Source of the DNA: Pseudomonas fluorescens
GTDB taxonomy: Bacteria > Pseudomonadota > Gammaproteobacteria > Pseudomonadales > Pseudomonadaceae
NCBI RefSeq assembly: GCF_001307155.1
Contig: NZ_CP012830.1
Location: 620,001 to 684,000, forward strand
Direction: 5' to 3'
DNA: 64,000 nt
Shown: positions 43,120 through 51,263 of the stretch, piece after piece
Position numbering within the stretch: the stretch's first letter is position 1
How the letters are laid out: each line of letters opens with the position of its first letter
Notes under the pieces: generated by a model
Seen by the model: the letters and a program-made list of their open reading frames with translations, nothing else
Told to the model about the DNA's origin: nothing
Databases searched by the model: none
Program-made: the position numbers and the translations under genes

Positions 43120-44097
43120 TCAGGGCTTGGGCTGTGGGACCGTTTTGCTGCCCGTCAGGCGAATCATCTGGCTCAACATCTTGAACCAGAAATCACCGCC
43201 CAACGAGGCAGCCAACGCCGCCGTCATGACCCCAAGCAACCAATAGCCGAACCAGGCGATTTTGTTTGTCTGATCGTGGTGTAAAAACGCCGGTGGGTTG
43301 TTCCAGCCGATAGCGCCCTGAGGCAGCGCCTGCAAACTGCTCAATGCCGAATCGAACTGACACTGGGCCTTGTCGTCCCGATTCGCGCAGGCTTGATCGA
43401 GTGCTGCGGATGCGCTGTTCGTCACCAGATTGTTGGCCATCTGCATGCCTGCTGCGTGCAACGTGTCATTGCGCACCATGCCTTGCATGAGGTCGAACGC
43501 GTTGACGTTGAGCACCAGGCAAATCACCAAAGAGCAAACCAACGAGACGACTTTGGCATTACGCCGCATCCAGCCTTCGGCGCGGTCCATCACCGCATTG
43601 ATCCAGTGCTCCAGCCGGGTCTTGAACGCGCATAGCAGCTCCTGGGCCGTGGTGACTTTGGCCTGGGCCGCCGCAAGCATCGTCGACAGTGCACGGCGCA
43701 AGTGCTCGGACGGGACCTGCGCAATGCCCTTGGTCAGGGCTGCATTAAGTTCGTCGAGGGGAATATCGAGGGTCGTGGTGTCGTCTTTGTGCAGCAGCAG
43801 CGTGATCACCACCTGCGCCAGCATCGCCGGATCCAGATAACTGGGGCGATTGCCGGGTGGCGCCATGGACTGGATCATCGGGTGATCGAGCACCTGCAGG
43901 AAGAACGCCAGGTCGCTGTCGCTCAGCCCCTTCAATTTGCCGGTGAACAACAGCTTCAGGGCGTTATAAAGGTACTTCGCCCGGACCTTCTGGAAGAACG
44001 ATTGAATGATTTCAGTGAGGGTGGTGACGAAAATACCCAGCAGCGTGAACAGCGCCAACATCCCGAGAATCGCGTCCAGAACGACCGACCCAAACAT
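43120..44097 (-). CDS. Membrane protein paired with the caspase fusion
   Basis: 325 residues from the ATG at 44097, preceded by AAGGAGG. One N-terminal membrane helix (LDAILGMLALFTLLGIFVTTLTEII), a cytoplasmic helical domain (about 35-195, FQKVRAKYLYNALKLLF ...), a second helix (VVSLVCSLVICLVLNV), a periplasmic loop with two cysteines (CANRDDKAQC), and a third helix (IAWFGYWLLGVMTAALAASLGG). I recognise no family. Its place directly before the triple-domain gene implies a functional pair: it may anchor or gate the effector at the membrane. Confidence 0.75.
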   Translation of the reverse strand: MFGSVVLDAILGMLALFTLLGIFVTTLTEIIQSFFQKVRAKYLYNALKLLFTGKLKGLSDSDLAFFLQVLDHPMIQSMAPPGNRPSYLDPAMLAQVVITLLLHKDDTTTLDIPLDELNAALTKGIAQVPSEHLRRALSTMLAAAQAKVTTAQELLCAFKTRLEHWINAVMDRAEGWMRRNAKVVSLVCSLVICLVLNVNAFDLMQGMVRNDTLHAAGMQMANNLVTNSASAALDQACANRDDKAQCQFDSALSSLQALPQGAIGWNNPPAFLHHDQTNKIAWFGYWLLGVMTAALAASLGGDFWFKMLSQMIRLTGSKTVPQPKP

Positions 44098-44311
44098 CCT
44101 TACCTCCTTGTAGATGCAACAGATAGTCAGCCCGCAACGGCGCCTCAGTCTGAGGCATGGAGCCCTACGCTCCATCTGACAACGCTAGTCAGGCTATGGG
44201 GTCTTGTCCAATTGCAGAGGGCGTTGATGCGACAAACGTGAATCAACAGGTGCGCCATCACGCGCCACCCGCTATTAATACGCCACCTACCTCTCAAGGA
44301 CCCGAGCGCGC

Positions 44312-45271
44312 ATGAAATTCGACACCGCCTACTGCATCAGCCTCGACGACAAGCTGTCGATCTATGACGTGCGCGATCTGAACTTCGACGAGACCATGGA
44401 CTTCGACTCGGCCAAGGAGCGCTTTCAGTGCCCCAACGACGACTGTCGCACGGCGTTCGACGAGGCGAATGGGCTGGGGACGTTCAACGCGAAAAACGTC
44501 AATTACATCCGCACGCCGCACTTCAAGAACCTGCCCGGCACCCGGCATATCGAGGGCTGCCCTTATGTCAGCCTCAGAGCACCGGCGTCAGAAGGTGCAG
44601 AAACGGACGACGGGCCAGAGGAGCACTTTCCGTCAGAACTGCTGCTGACCCGGCGTCAGTATGTGCGTAAGCCATCCACCTCAACGCCGGATGTCGATGC
44701 GCCTCGGGAACAGCCACAACCGTCTGCCACGACCAGCACTACCGAGCACCCGACTCGCGAGTCGGCACCGGACAAGACCAGCGTCTTCGCCCACCCGGTG
44801 GAGTGCTTCGTGTCGAATTTCGATAACAAGGACCTGCTCAAACGCATGCCGCTGAAGATTGGCGAGCACACTGCGTCCTACAGCGCATTCTTCAAGAAAA
44901 TCGAATACCTGCAGGACAACAAGGGGCTGATTTACTGGGGCAAGATCAAGGCGATCAAGGACTACAACACCAGCTTCCGCATCGATTTCGAGAAGAAGGT
45001 CTGGCTCGACAAGAAGCCCTACTCGGTGAACGTCTACCTGAGCAAAAAACTGATCGAAAACTACCGCAAGCGCAAAGCCTTCCTGGAGGAAATAAAGGGT
45101 GCCATCGGCAGTGAGCGGGAGCTTTATTGCTTCTTCTATGGTGTGACCCCGGAGTTGAAGCAGGTGCCGAGCAAGAAAAACCCCGAGCAGACGTTCGGGG
45201 TGTTCAGTGGTGATATCGAGAATCTGGATCACTTCATTATTCGCGAGGTGCCGGGGTTGGAGGCGACGTAG
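44312..45271 (+). CDS. CoiA-like zinc-binding protein of unknown function
   Basis: 319 residues. The N terminus has a possible zinc site laid out as in CoiA-like proteins: FQCPNDDCRTAF, then RTPHFKNLPGTRHIEGCPY (CxxxxC ... HF ... H ... C). A disordered, Pro/Ser/Thr-rich linker covers about 95-155. The C-terminal ~160 residues (VFAHPVECFVSNFDNKDLL ... IYWGKIKAIKDYNTSFRIDFEKKVW ... EIKGAIGSERELYCFFYG) look like beta-rich nucleic-acid binding or an OB-like fold, not classified. It is divergent from the membrane-protein/caspase pair with 214 bp between. Confidence 0.6.
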   Translation: MKFDTAYCISLDDKLSIYDVRDLNFDETMDFDSAKERFQCPNDDCRTAFDEANGLGTFNAKNVNYIRTPHFKNLPGTRHIEGCPYVSLRAPASEGAETDDGPEEHFPSELLLTRRQYVRKPSTSTPDVDAPREQPQPSATTSTTEHPTRESAPDKTSVFAHPVECFVSNFDNKDLLKRMPLKIGEHTASYSAFFKKIEYLQDNKGLIYWGKIKAIKDYNTSFRIDFEKKVWLDKKPYSVNVYLSKKLIENYRKRKAFLEEIKGAIGSERELYCFFYGVTPELKQVPSKKNPEQTFGVFSGDIENLDHFIIREVPGLEAT

Positions 45272-45365
45272 AACCAATCAAAAAATTGAGTTTGATCCGG
45301 GTCGAAAACAACTGTACAAAAACACAGTACTCATTGAATAACCCATTTCGAACCCGGAGAAAACC

Positions 45366-45683
45366 ATGGCCTCTCTTGCGATGAAAATCACCCTGGAACG
45401 TATCGCCCTTTTCCAATTCACCCCCGCACACAGCGCACAAGCCCGTGCGATGCTGGGCTGGTCGCTGGAGGAGTTTTCCAGGGAATCCGGGGTTACCGTT
45501 GAAGCTATCCGCCGGTTTGAAGCGGGCGGTGAAGTGCTCGACGTCACCCGTCTGGCCCTCGCCTACCGGTTTGAAGCCGAAGGCCTGGTGTTCTTCCCAG
45601 GCTTTGCACCGGGCCGAGGCATGAGCGTCAGAGGCTCTACGCCAGACCCGGTGGGACGGGCGGATTACGCGATGATTGAGTGA
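45366..45683 (+). CDS. Small XRE-type helix-turn-helix protein
   Basis: 105 residues, RBS CCGGAGAAAA. The helix-turn-helix runs SAQARAMLGWSLEEFSRESGVTVEAIRRFEAGG. The rest (LALAYRFEAEGLVFFPGFAPGRGMSVRG) resembles the tail of short Pseudomonas XRE regulators. Likely a DNA-binding regulator for a neighbour; it lies between the CoiA-like gene and a second HTH gene, 30 bp before it. Confidence 0.78.
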   Translation: MASLAMKITLERIALFQFTPAHSAQARAMLGWSLEEFSRESGVTVEAIRRFEAGGEVLDVTRLALAYRFEAEGLVFFPGFAPGRGMSVRGSTPDPVGRADYAMIE

Positions 45684-45713
45684 TATCCAGAAAAATATAT
45701 CAAGGATCTAGAC

Positions 45714-46034
45714 ATGATTGAGATCGAAGGAAGCATCGGAAATATTTATGACGACCTAGAAAGTCGAGACACCATCGAAATGCACCTTAAAGCCCAGCTC
45801 GCGGCAAAAATCGGCGAAATCATAAAGGCCCGTCACCTGACCCAAGTTCAGGCCACCGAGATCCTGGGGTTATCACAACCCAAACTTTCCGAAATGCTTC
45901 GCGGAAAATTTCGGGGCATCAGTGAAGCCAAGATGATGGAGTGTCTCTCACGGCTTGGACGCGATGTACAGATCATCGTCAAACCAGTGCCGAGATCGAG
46001 ACGCGAAGGTCGGATTGAAGTGGTTTTCTCCTGA
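45714..46034 (+). CDS. XRE-family antitoxin-like protein (HigA type), no toxin adjacent
   Basis: 106 residues. KIGEIIKARHLTQVQATEILGLSQPKLSEMLRGKFRGISEAKMMECLSRLGRDVQIIVKP is the HTH-37 pattern of antitoxins paired with Gp49/RelE-like toxins. No toxin-sized partner with a RelE fold lies on either side. Either an orphan antitoxin or a self-standing regulator. The 30-bp gap to the preceding HTH gene suggests co-transcription. Confidence 0.78.
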   Translation: MIEIEGSIGNIYDDLESRDTIEMHLKAQLAAKIGEIIKARHLTQVQATEILGLSQPKLSEMLRGKFRGISEAKMMECLSRLGRDVQIIVKPVPRSRREGRIEVVFS

Positions 46035-46117
46035 TAGGGGTTCCCTTCCCCCCAACACTGGCAGAGTCTGCTGTACCAGCATCTGCGCAGAACAATCCGT
46101 GGAATAGGCGTACGTCC

Positions 46118-47173
46118 CTAGCTATTAACGATCAACTGAACGGTCGTCTCTTCAACCTCCAGCCACCAGGCCTCCCCACGCTGCGGTTGGCCAAGGCTGA
46201 ACGCTTCGCCCATTTGTGGCGTGGTGATCGAGACACTGCGTTCCCAGGCCAAAGCCAAGATGCGGTCGAAGGGTTCATGCCAGGCGTGCATTGACAGGTC
46301 GAAGGTGCCGTTGTGAATCGGTAGCAGCCAACGGCCCTTGAGGTCGATGTGGGCTTGCAGGGTTTCTTCTGGTTGCATGTGAATGTGCGGCCAGTCGACG
46401 TTGTACGCGCCGGTTTCCATCAGGGTCAGATCAAAGGGGCCGAACTGTTCGCCGATCGCTTTGAAACCGTCGAAGTAACCGGTATCGCCACTGAAGAAAA
46501 TCCGTTTGCCGCCATCGATCATCACCCACGAGGCCCAGAGCGTGCTGTTGCCATCGAACAGCCCGCGACCGGAAAAGTGCTGCGAAGGCGTGGCAATGAA
46601 ATGAATGCCCTCGATCTGAGTGCCTTCCCACCAATCCAGTTGACGCACTTTGCTCGCATCGACGCCCCATTTGATCAGCGTCTCACCCACACCCAACGGC
46701 GCGAGAAAGTGTCTGGTTTTGTCCGCCAGCTTGAGAATCGACTGACGATCGAGGTGATCGTAATGGTCATGGGACAGAATCACCGCTTCGATCGGTGGCA
46801 ACGCCTCGAGGCTGATCGGTGGTTGATGGAAGCGCTTGGGGCCGGCCCACTGCACCGGTGATGCGCGCTCAGCGAAGACCGGGTCGGTCAGCCAGAACTT
46901 GTCGCGCAGTTTCAGCAGCACGGTGGAATGCCCCAGGCGGAATACGCTGTGGTTCGGTGCGTCGAGAAGCTGTTCGAGAGTCAGCGCTTGAACCGGAATA
47001 ACACCGGTCGGTCGCGTGTTACTCGGCTTGTGGAAAATCATGTTCCAGAAAATTCGCAGGGTCTTGCGAAAGCCTTGCCCCGGTACGGCCGCATGGTTTT
47101 GGTATTGCCCCTGCTCTTGCCGGGACGTTTTCAGTTCAGTGGCGCTATCCGCCTGGTAAGAGAAAGTGGCCAT
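46118..47173 (-). CDS. MBL-fold metallo-hydrolase (NAPE-PLD/UlaG-like)
   Basis: 351 residues from MATFSYQADS. The metal motif is ILSHDHYDHLDRQSI; other ligands lie in FFSGDTGYFDGF and WPHIHMQPEETLQAH / LPIHNGTFDLS. The N-terminal part (FRKTLRIFWNMIFHKPSNTRP) is typical of outer-membrane or periplasm-linked NAPE-PLD-like hydrolases annotated in Pseudomonas; substrate unknown. Divergent from a TetR gene, with a palindrome in between, so probably the repressor's target. Confidence 0.88.
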   Translation of the reverse strand: MATFSYQADSATELKTSRQEQGQYQNHAAVPGQGFRKTLRIFWNMIFHKPSNTRPTGVIPVQALTLEQLLDAPNHSVFRLGHSTVLLKLRDKFWLTDPVFAERASPVQWAGPKRFHQPPISLEALPPIEAVILSHDHYDHLDRQSILKLADKTRHFLAPLGVGETLIKWGVDASKVRQLDWWEGTQIEGIHFIATPSQHFSGRGLFDGNSTLWASWVMIDGGKRIFFSGDTGYFDGFKAIGEQFGPFDLTLMETGAYNVDWPHIHMQPEETLQAHIDLKGRWLLPIHNGTFDLSMHAWHEPFDRILALAWERSVSITTPQMGEAFSLGQPQRGEAWWLEVEETTVQLIVNS

Positions 47174-47279
47174 GTTTAAGTGACTCCAGAAAAACCGACG
47201 AAGTGCGGCGTTTCTTTTTCGGACGATAAATGGCCAATGCACGCACGCGTCAGCCGCAAACTCTATTTTTCAACCGTTC

Positions 47280-47301
47280 AACTACACTGCACAGTGTAGT
47301 T
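47280..47301. promoter_or_regulatory. Probable TetR operator between MBL and tetR
   Basis: Inverted arms AACTACACTG and CAGTGTAGTT around a CA centre, between the two divergent starts. Core ACACT-N4-AGTGT recurs at 48066-48079. Confidence 0.65.
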
Positions 47302-47375
47302 TCAAGATTGCAACAAAGCCGTGAGCAAGTAAACTGCCGAGTGTAATTCTCCCTTTTTTCTACCGACGCGTATTT

Positions 47376-47990
47376 ATGACAGCTCCGCAGCGCCTCACCG
47401 ACCGTAAACGCGAAGCCATTGTTCAGGCGGCGATTGCCGAATTCCGTGCCAACGGTTTCGACATCACCAGCATGGACAAGATCGCCGCCACCGCGGGCGT
47501 GTCGAAGCGCACGGTGTACAACCACTTCCCCAGCAAAGAAGAGCTGTGGACTGAAATCCTGCAACGATTGTGGACCAACGTCACCGCTCAGCAGGACAAC
47601 TGTTATCGCACAGACCTGCCGCTTCGCGAGCAGTTGGGCCAACTGCTGCACTGCAAATTGCAGTTGCTGGGGGACACCAATTTCCTTGATCTGGCACGAG
47701 TTGCCATCGCCGCCACCATCCATTCGCCAGAACGGGTCCAGGACATGGTGGAGCGCATTGGCGAACGTGAAGAAGGGCTGACCACCTGGATTCGCGCGGC
47801 TCAGGCTGACGGTCGGCTCAAGCCTGTAGACCCGGCCTTTGCTGCCCAGCAGGTGCAGGGAATGCTCAAGGCATTTGCCTTCTGGCCGCAGATCTCCCTG
47901 AACTGTCCACCACTGTCACCCGAGATGCAGACAACGGTTGTAGAGTCGACGCTGGACATGTTTCTGGCCTGCTATCAACGGCAGGCATGA
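47376..47990 (+). CDS. TetR/AcrR family repressor
   Basis: 204 residues. HTH: GFDITSMDKIAATAGVSKRTVYNHFPSKEELW. The C-terminal part (LDLARVAIAATIHSPERVQDMVERIGEREEGLTTWIRAAQADGRLKPVDPAFAAQQVQGMLKAFAFWPQ) is the usual ligand and dimer domain. It likely represses itself and the divergent MBL hydrolase through the operator above, and possibly the DUF1003 gene behind it. Ligand unknown. Confidence 0.9.
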   Translation: MTAPQRLTDRKREAIVQAAIAEFRANGFDITSMDKIAATAGVSKRTVYNHFPSKEELWTEILQRLWTNVTAQQDNCYRTDLPLREQLGQLLHCKLQLLGDTNFLDLARVAIAATIHSPERVQDMVERIGEREEGLTTWIRAAQADGRLKPVDPAFAAQQVQGMLKAFAFWPQISLNCPPLSPEMQTTVVESTLDMFLACYQRQA

Positions 47991-48063
47991 AGGGCACGCA
48001 AAAGGACACATGGAACAAATGACACTATTCACGTGTTTATCCGCTGGACCGAAGCGCTGAATA

Positions 48064-48081
48064 AAACACTACAAAGTGTTT
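48064..48081. promoter_or_regulatory. Second ACACT-N4-AGTGT palindrome before DUF1003 gene
   Basis: Arms AAACACT/AGTGTTT around ACAA, 73 bp before the DUF1003 start. Shares core ACACT-N4-AGTGT with the tetR-MBL operator. Confidence 0.5.
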
Positions 48082-48153
48082 CAAAGCGAGTCGGGCGCTG
48101 GAAGCTGTGGGGGTTATAGTGAGCCTCAGTCCCATGGCATTGCAGAGAGCATC

Positions 48154-48693
48154 ATGAATTCAGCCAAGCCCGAAGAAAAAGATCCCGCCGCCCCCATCGA
48201 TCACTTGCGCTTCCACCGGCCGCACGCTCATCTGGCATCGACGTTCGGCAATGACACTTTCGCATTGAAGGCCGAAGCCTTTGCACGCTTCTTCGGCACC
48301 CCGACCTTCCTCGGCGCGCAAACCCTCATCGTCGTGGTCTGGATTGCCCTGAACGTCACGGGGTTAACGACCTTCGACGTCTACCCGTTCATCCTCCTCA
48401 ACCTCGCGTTCAGTCTGCAAGCGGCCTATGCCGCGCCGTTGATTCTGCTGGCGCAAACCCGTCAGGCCGCTCGCGACAAAGCCCAGTCCGAAGCCGACGC
48501 GCTACACCGCGAGACGTTGGCGATTGCCAACAGCGAACGGCAAGCGCAAGCCGCGAAGACCTCCGCACAGTTACTGACGTTGCTTGAGCAAAACACCCGA
48601 CTGACCAAGATGACCAAAGAGCTGACCGAACGCATCGAGAACCTGACATCGGAGATGCATCAACACATTTTGAAAGATCAGCAACGCTCCTGA
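48154..48693 (+). CDS. DUF1003 membrane protein
   Basis: 179 residues from MNSAKPEEKDP. The DUF1003 core has two hydrophobic segments, GTPTFLGAQTLIVVVWIALNV and VYPFILLNLAFSLQAAYAAPLILLAQTRQAARDK, followed by a coiled coil (about 130-175, heptads of L/I). Family function is uncertain (inner-membrane protein). It overlaps the convergent LysR gene by 16 bp at the 3' ends. Confidence 0.85.
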   Translation: MNSAKPEEKDPAAPIDHLRFHRPHAHLASTFGNDTFALKAEAFARFFGTPTFLGAQTLIVVVWIALNVTGLTTFDVYPFILLNLAFSLQAAYAAPLILLAQTRQAARDKAQSEADALHRETLAIANSERQAQAAKTSAQLLTLLEQNTRLTKMTKELTERIENLTSEMHQHILKDQQRS

Positions 48694-49577
48694 TCGGGCA
48701 ATTGCACCCAGCGTGATAACTCGTCGAACAGCGTCACCACCGAGCGCAATGCTCGACAGTCCGGGCGAGTCAGCAACCACAGACTGGTGTCGTAACCGAG
48801 CAGGGGTTCGCTCAAAGGGCGCAGCCCCTGCGCGGGGTCGATCAGAAAGTCCGGCAACGCGGCGACCCCAAGCCCGGCGCGTACCAACTCGGTGACCGAG
48901 TGCATGCTGTTACAGCGATAGCTCGGCAACACACCGGGAAATTGCTGACGACGCCAGATCACGGTTGGATGGTCGGGCAGAAAGTCATCCGGAGCGATCC
49001 AGCTCAACCGTGTCAGATCACTCGGCTCGACCGATTTCAGATACGCCGCACTCGCGCACACCCGATACGACACAGCGCCCAATCGCCGCCCAACCAGATG
49101 CTCCGGAGGTGAGCGGGTCAGCCGCAAGGCGATATCGGCATCGCGGCGGCTGAGGTTGGCGAAATCGTTGGAGGTGCTCAGTTCCAGGGTCAGCGCCGGG
49201 TACGCCGGCATGAATTGCGTCAGTGCCGGCAACAGTAACGCGTGCAACACCGAATCGGTGCAGGTCAGGCGCACGGTGCCGCTGATCACGTCACCGCCCT
49301 GCTCCACGCCAATACGCGCCGCTTCCAGCGCCTGCTCGGCGCGTTCGGCCTGCTCGGAGAGTGTTCGGGCCAGGGCGGTCGGCAAATAACCTGCGCGACT
49401 TTTCTCGAACAGCGCTTGGCCCAACGCTGCTTCCAGGCGCCTGACCGCACGAAACACCGTCGAAACGTCGACCTTCAATAGCGCCGCCGCCCGTGCCAGA
49501 GAGCCGCCGCGCACCAACGCAAGAATCAAGGCGAGGTCCGGGTAATCCAACTGATAGTGCGTTGCTGCATTGAACAC
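48678..49577 (-). CDS. LysR family regulator
   Basis: 299 residues from a GTG at 49577 with AGAGGCG upstream. No good ATG lies near the HTH, and the longer frame is not LysR-like. N-terminal winged helix: YPDLALILALVRGGSLARAAALLKVDVSTVFRAVRRLEAALGQALFEK. Effector domain about 90-299. Divergent from the amidotransferase-like gene at 49656, which it may control. Confidence 0.85.
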   Translation of the reverse strand: MFNAATHYQLDYPDLALILALVRGGSLARAAALLKVDVSTVFRAVRRLEAALGQALFEKSRAGYLPTALARTLSEQAERAEQALEAARIGVEQGGDVISGTVRLTCTDSVLHALLLPALTQFMPAYPALTLELSTSNDFANLSRRDADIALRLTRSPPEHLVGRRLGAVSYRVCASAAYLKSVEPSDLTRLSWIAPDDFLPDHPTVIWRRQQFPGVLPSYRCNSMHSVTELVRAGLGVAALPDFLIDPAQGLRPLSEPLLGYDTSLWLLTRPDCRALRSVVTLFDELSRWVQLPDQERC

Positions 49578-49655
49578 TTGGCTAAACGCCTCTATTGATT
49601 GCGTGAACGCCACTCTATAGTCGGCTCCAGCAATCAACAAGTCTTGGGAGACACC

Positions 49656-50366
49656 ATGCAAGAGAGCCCTCAACTGCGTATTGCACTGATCGGTGACTAC
49701 GACCCACAGGTCACTGCCCATCAGGCAATTCCCCTGGCGCTGAACCTGGCCGCACAACACGCTGACGTCGATGTGCACATTGAGTGGCTGGCCACTGACC
49801 ACATTGACGCAAACACCCCGCTGGCTGACTTCGACGGCTTCTGGTGCGTGCCTGCCAGCCCTTACCGCAACATGGACGGTGCGCTATTGGCGATCCGCTT
49901 TGCACGAGAACAACAGCGGCCGTTCCTCGGCACTTGCGGTGGTTTTCAACACGCGGTGCTTGAATACGCACGCAACGTTCTGGGATGGACCGATGCCGAG
50001 CATGGTGAAACTTCGCCAGACGCCGCGCGCGCCGTGCTCACGCCGCTCACCTGCTCGCTGGTGGAGATCGTCGACAGCATCCGGTTGGTTAAAGGCTCGC
50101 TGATTGCCAACGCCTACGAGTCCACAGAGATTCATGAAGGCTATCACTGCCGCTACGGCGTCAATCCAGCGTTCGAAGAGCAATTGCTGACACACAACCT
50201 GAGAGCCACCGGCCACGATTCGGCGGGTGATCTACGGGCCGTGGAGCTCAGCAATCATCCATTCTTCGTTGCGACCTTGTTTCAACCAGAACGCGCAGCG
50301 CTAACCGGCACCCGTCCACCCTTGGTCGATGCCTTTATCCAGGCCTGCGCAAGGAACGTCAGATGA
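49656..50366 (+). CDS. CTP-synthase-C-terminal-like glutamine amidotransferase domain protein
   Basis: 236 residues, GGGAG before the ATG. Class I glutamine amidotransferase fold with nucleophile Cys in PFLGTCGGFQHAVLEYAR, and a distal segment SNHPFFVATLFQPE in which the usual catalytic His-Glu appears as HPFF / FQPE. This matches proteins labelled CTP synthase C-terminal region-related. The synthase domain is absent, so the acceptor of the amide ammonia, if any, is unknown. Overlaps the next gene by four bases (ATGA). Confidence 0.8.
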   Translation: MQESPQLRIALIGDYDPQVTAHQAIPLALNLAAQHADVDVHIEWLATDHIDANTPLADFDGFWCVPASPYRNMDGALLAIRFAREQQRPFLGTCGGFQHAVLEYARNVLGWTDAEHGETSPDAARAVLTPLTCSLVEIVDSIRLVKGSLIANAYESTEIHEGYHCRYGVNPAFEEQLLTHNLRATGHDSAGDLRAVELSNHPFFVATLFQPERAALTGTRPPLVDAFIQACARNVR

Positions 50367-50695
50367 TCGCCAACACGCCTTCGGCGCCCTACTACGCGGT
50401 AATTTTCACTTCACTGCGCATCGCCACCGACCAGGGTTACGAGCAAGCAGCACAGCGCATGGTCGAACTCGCCCGCGACCAACCAGGGTTTCTCGGGGTG
50501 GAGTCGGCCCGGGGTGAGGACGGGCTCGGCATCACCGTTTCCTACTGGTCCAGCGAAGAAGCGATTCTCGCCTGGAAACAACACGCCGAGCACAGTGCAA
50601 CCCGCGAACGCGGACGCTCGACCTGGTATGAAGCGTTTCACACGCGGGTCTGCAAGGTCGAACGCGCTTATGCCTTCGAGCGTCAGCCGGCCTGA
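50363..50695 (+). CDS. ABM-domain (dimeric alpha/beta barrel) protein
   Basis: 110 residues. YAVIFTSLRIATDQGYEQAAQRMVELARDQPGFLGVESARGEDGLGITVSYWSSEEAILAWKQHAEH is the antibiotic-biosynthesis-monooxygenase-like barrel. Such proteins act as small oxygenases or stress enzymes; the substrate is unknown. Translationally coupled to the amidotransferase-like gene. Its 3' end overlaps the convergent DUF2025 gene by 13 bp. Confidence 0.85.
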   Translation: MIANTPSAPYYAVIFTSLRIATDQGYEQAAQRMVELARDQPGFLGVESARGEDGLGITVSYWSSEEAILAWKQHAEHSATRERGRSTWYEAFHTRVCKVERAYAFERQPA

Positions 50696-51012
50696 ACCAG
50701 ACTGCGCAGCGCGCTGATCTCCGGTAAATCCTCGCGCCGCATATAAACCCGCAGCGGTTCGGTGATGTTGATCCGGTCGTCGATGTTCTGTTCCAGCAGC
50801 AAGCGGATCAACTCGCGCTTGAGGGTCATGGCTTGACCGTCCTCAGGCGCCCAGACGAACTCGCTGGCGGGGATGATCGCGTCGTCTGCGACGTCCATGC
50901 CAAAGGCGTCTTCGCTGAAGCGGACGATGTATCGGGCGGTCTTGCGATTGAAACCGACGAAGCCGTTGAGCTGGTCGGCGGCCTGGCAGATAAGTTCGGA
51001 CGTGATGCGCAT
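50683..51012 (-). CDS. DUF2025 protein
   Basis: 109 residues from MRITSELICQAADQL; a 67-codon longer frame start is not plausible. The compact alpha/beta sequence GFNRKTARYIVRFSEDAFGMDV ... LKRELIRLLLEQNIDDRINITEPLRVYMRREDLPEI is typical of the Pseudomonas DUF2025 family. Function unknown. Single gene. Confidence 0.82.
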   Translation of the reverse strand: MRITSELICQAADQLNGFVGFNRKTARYIVRFSEDAFGMDVADDAIIPASEFVWAPEDGQAMTLKRELIRLLLEQNIDDRINITEPLRVYMRREDLPEISALRSLVQAG

Positions 51013-51263
51013 GGTAAACCTCACGGATGCGTCCCGAAGGACGGCTGAACGATGGTTTACACGCAGAGGGCGGGATAACGGATGTTTCGGGATTTCCCTC
51101 TGGAGGGGAAATTGCCGAGGTGGATCGTACTGCAAAGGACTGCACAAAAGCGCGGAAAAAATGCCCCTCACACACGTTAATGTCGGTTTGGCGATAGCGC
51201 ATCCGGCGCTCAATTGTTAAAAGATAGGTCTTTGAAATCGCTTCTTACGAAAGGACCTCGACA

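Noticed and set aside
45684..46117. RelE/Gp49-type toxin partner for the HigA-like gene
   Set aside because: The gap to the previous gene is 30 bp and no toxin-sized frame follows before the MBL gene.
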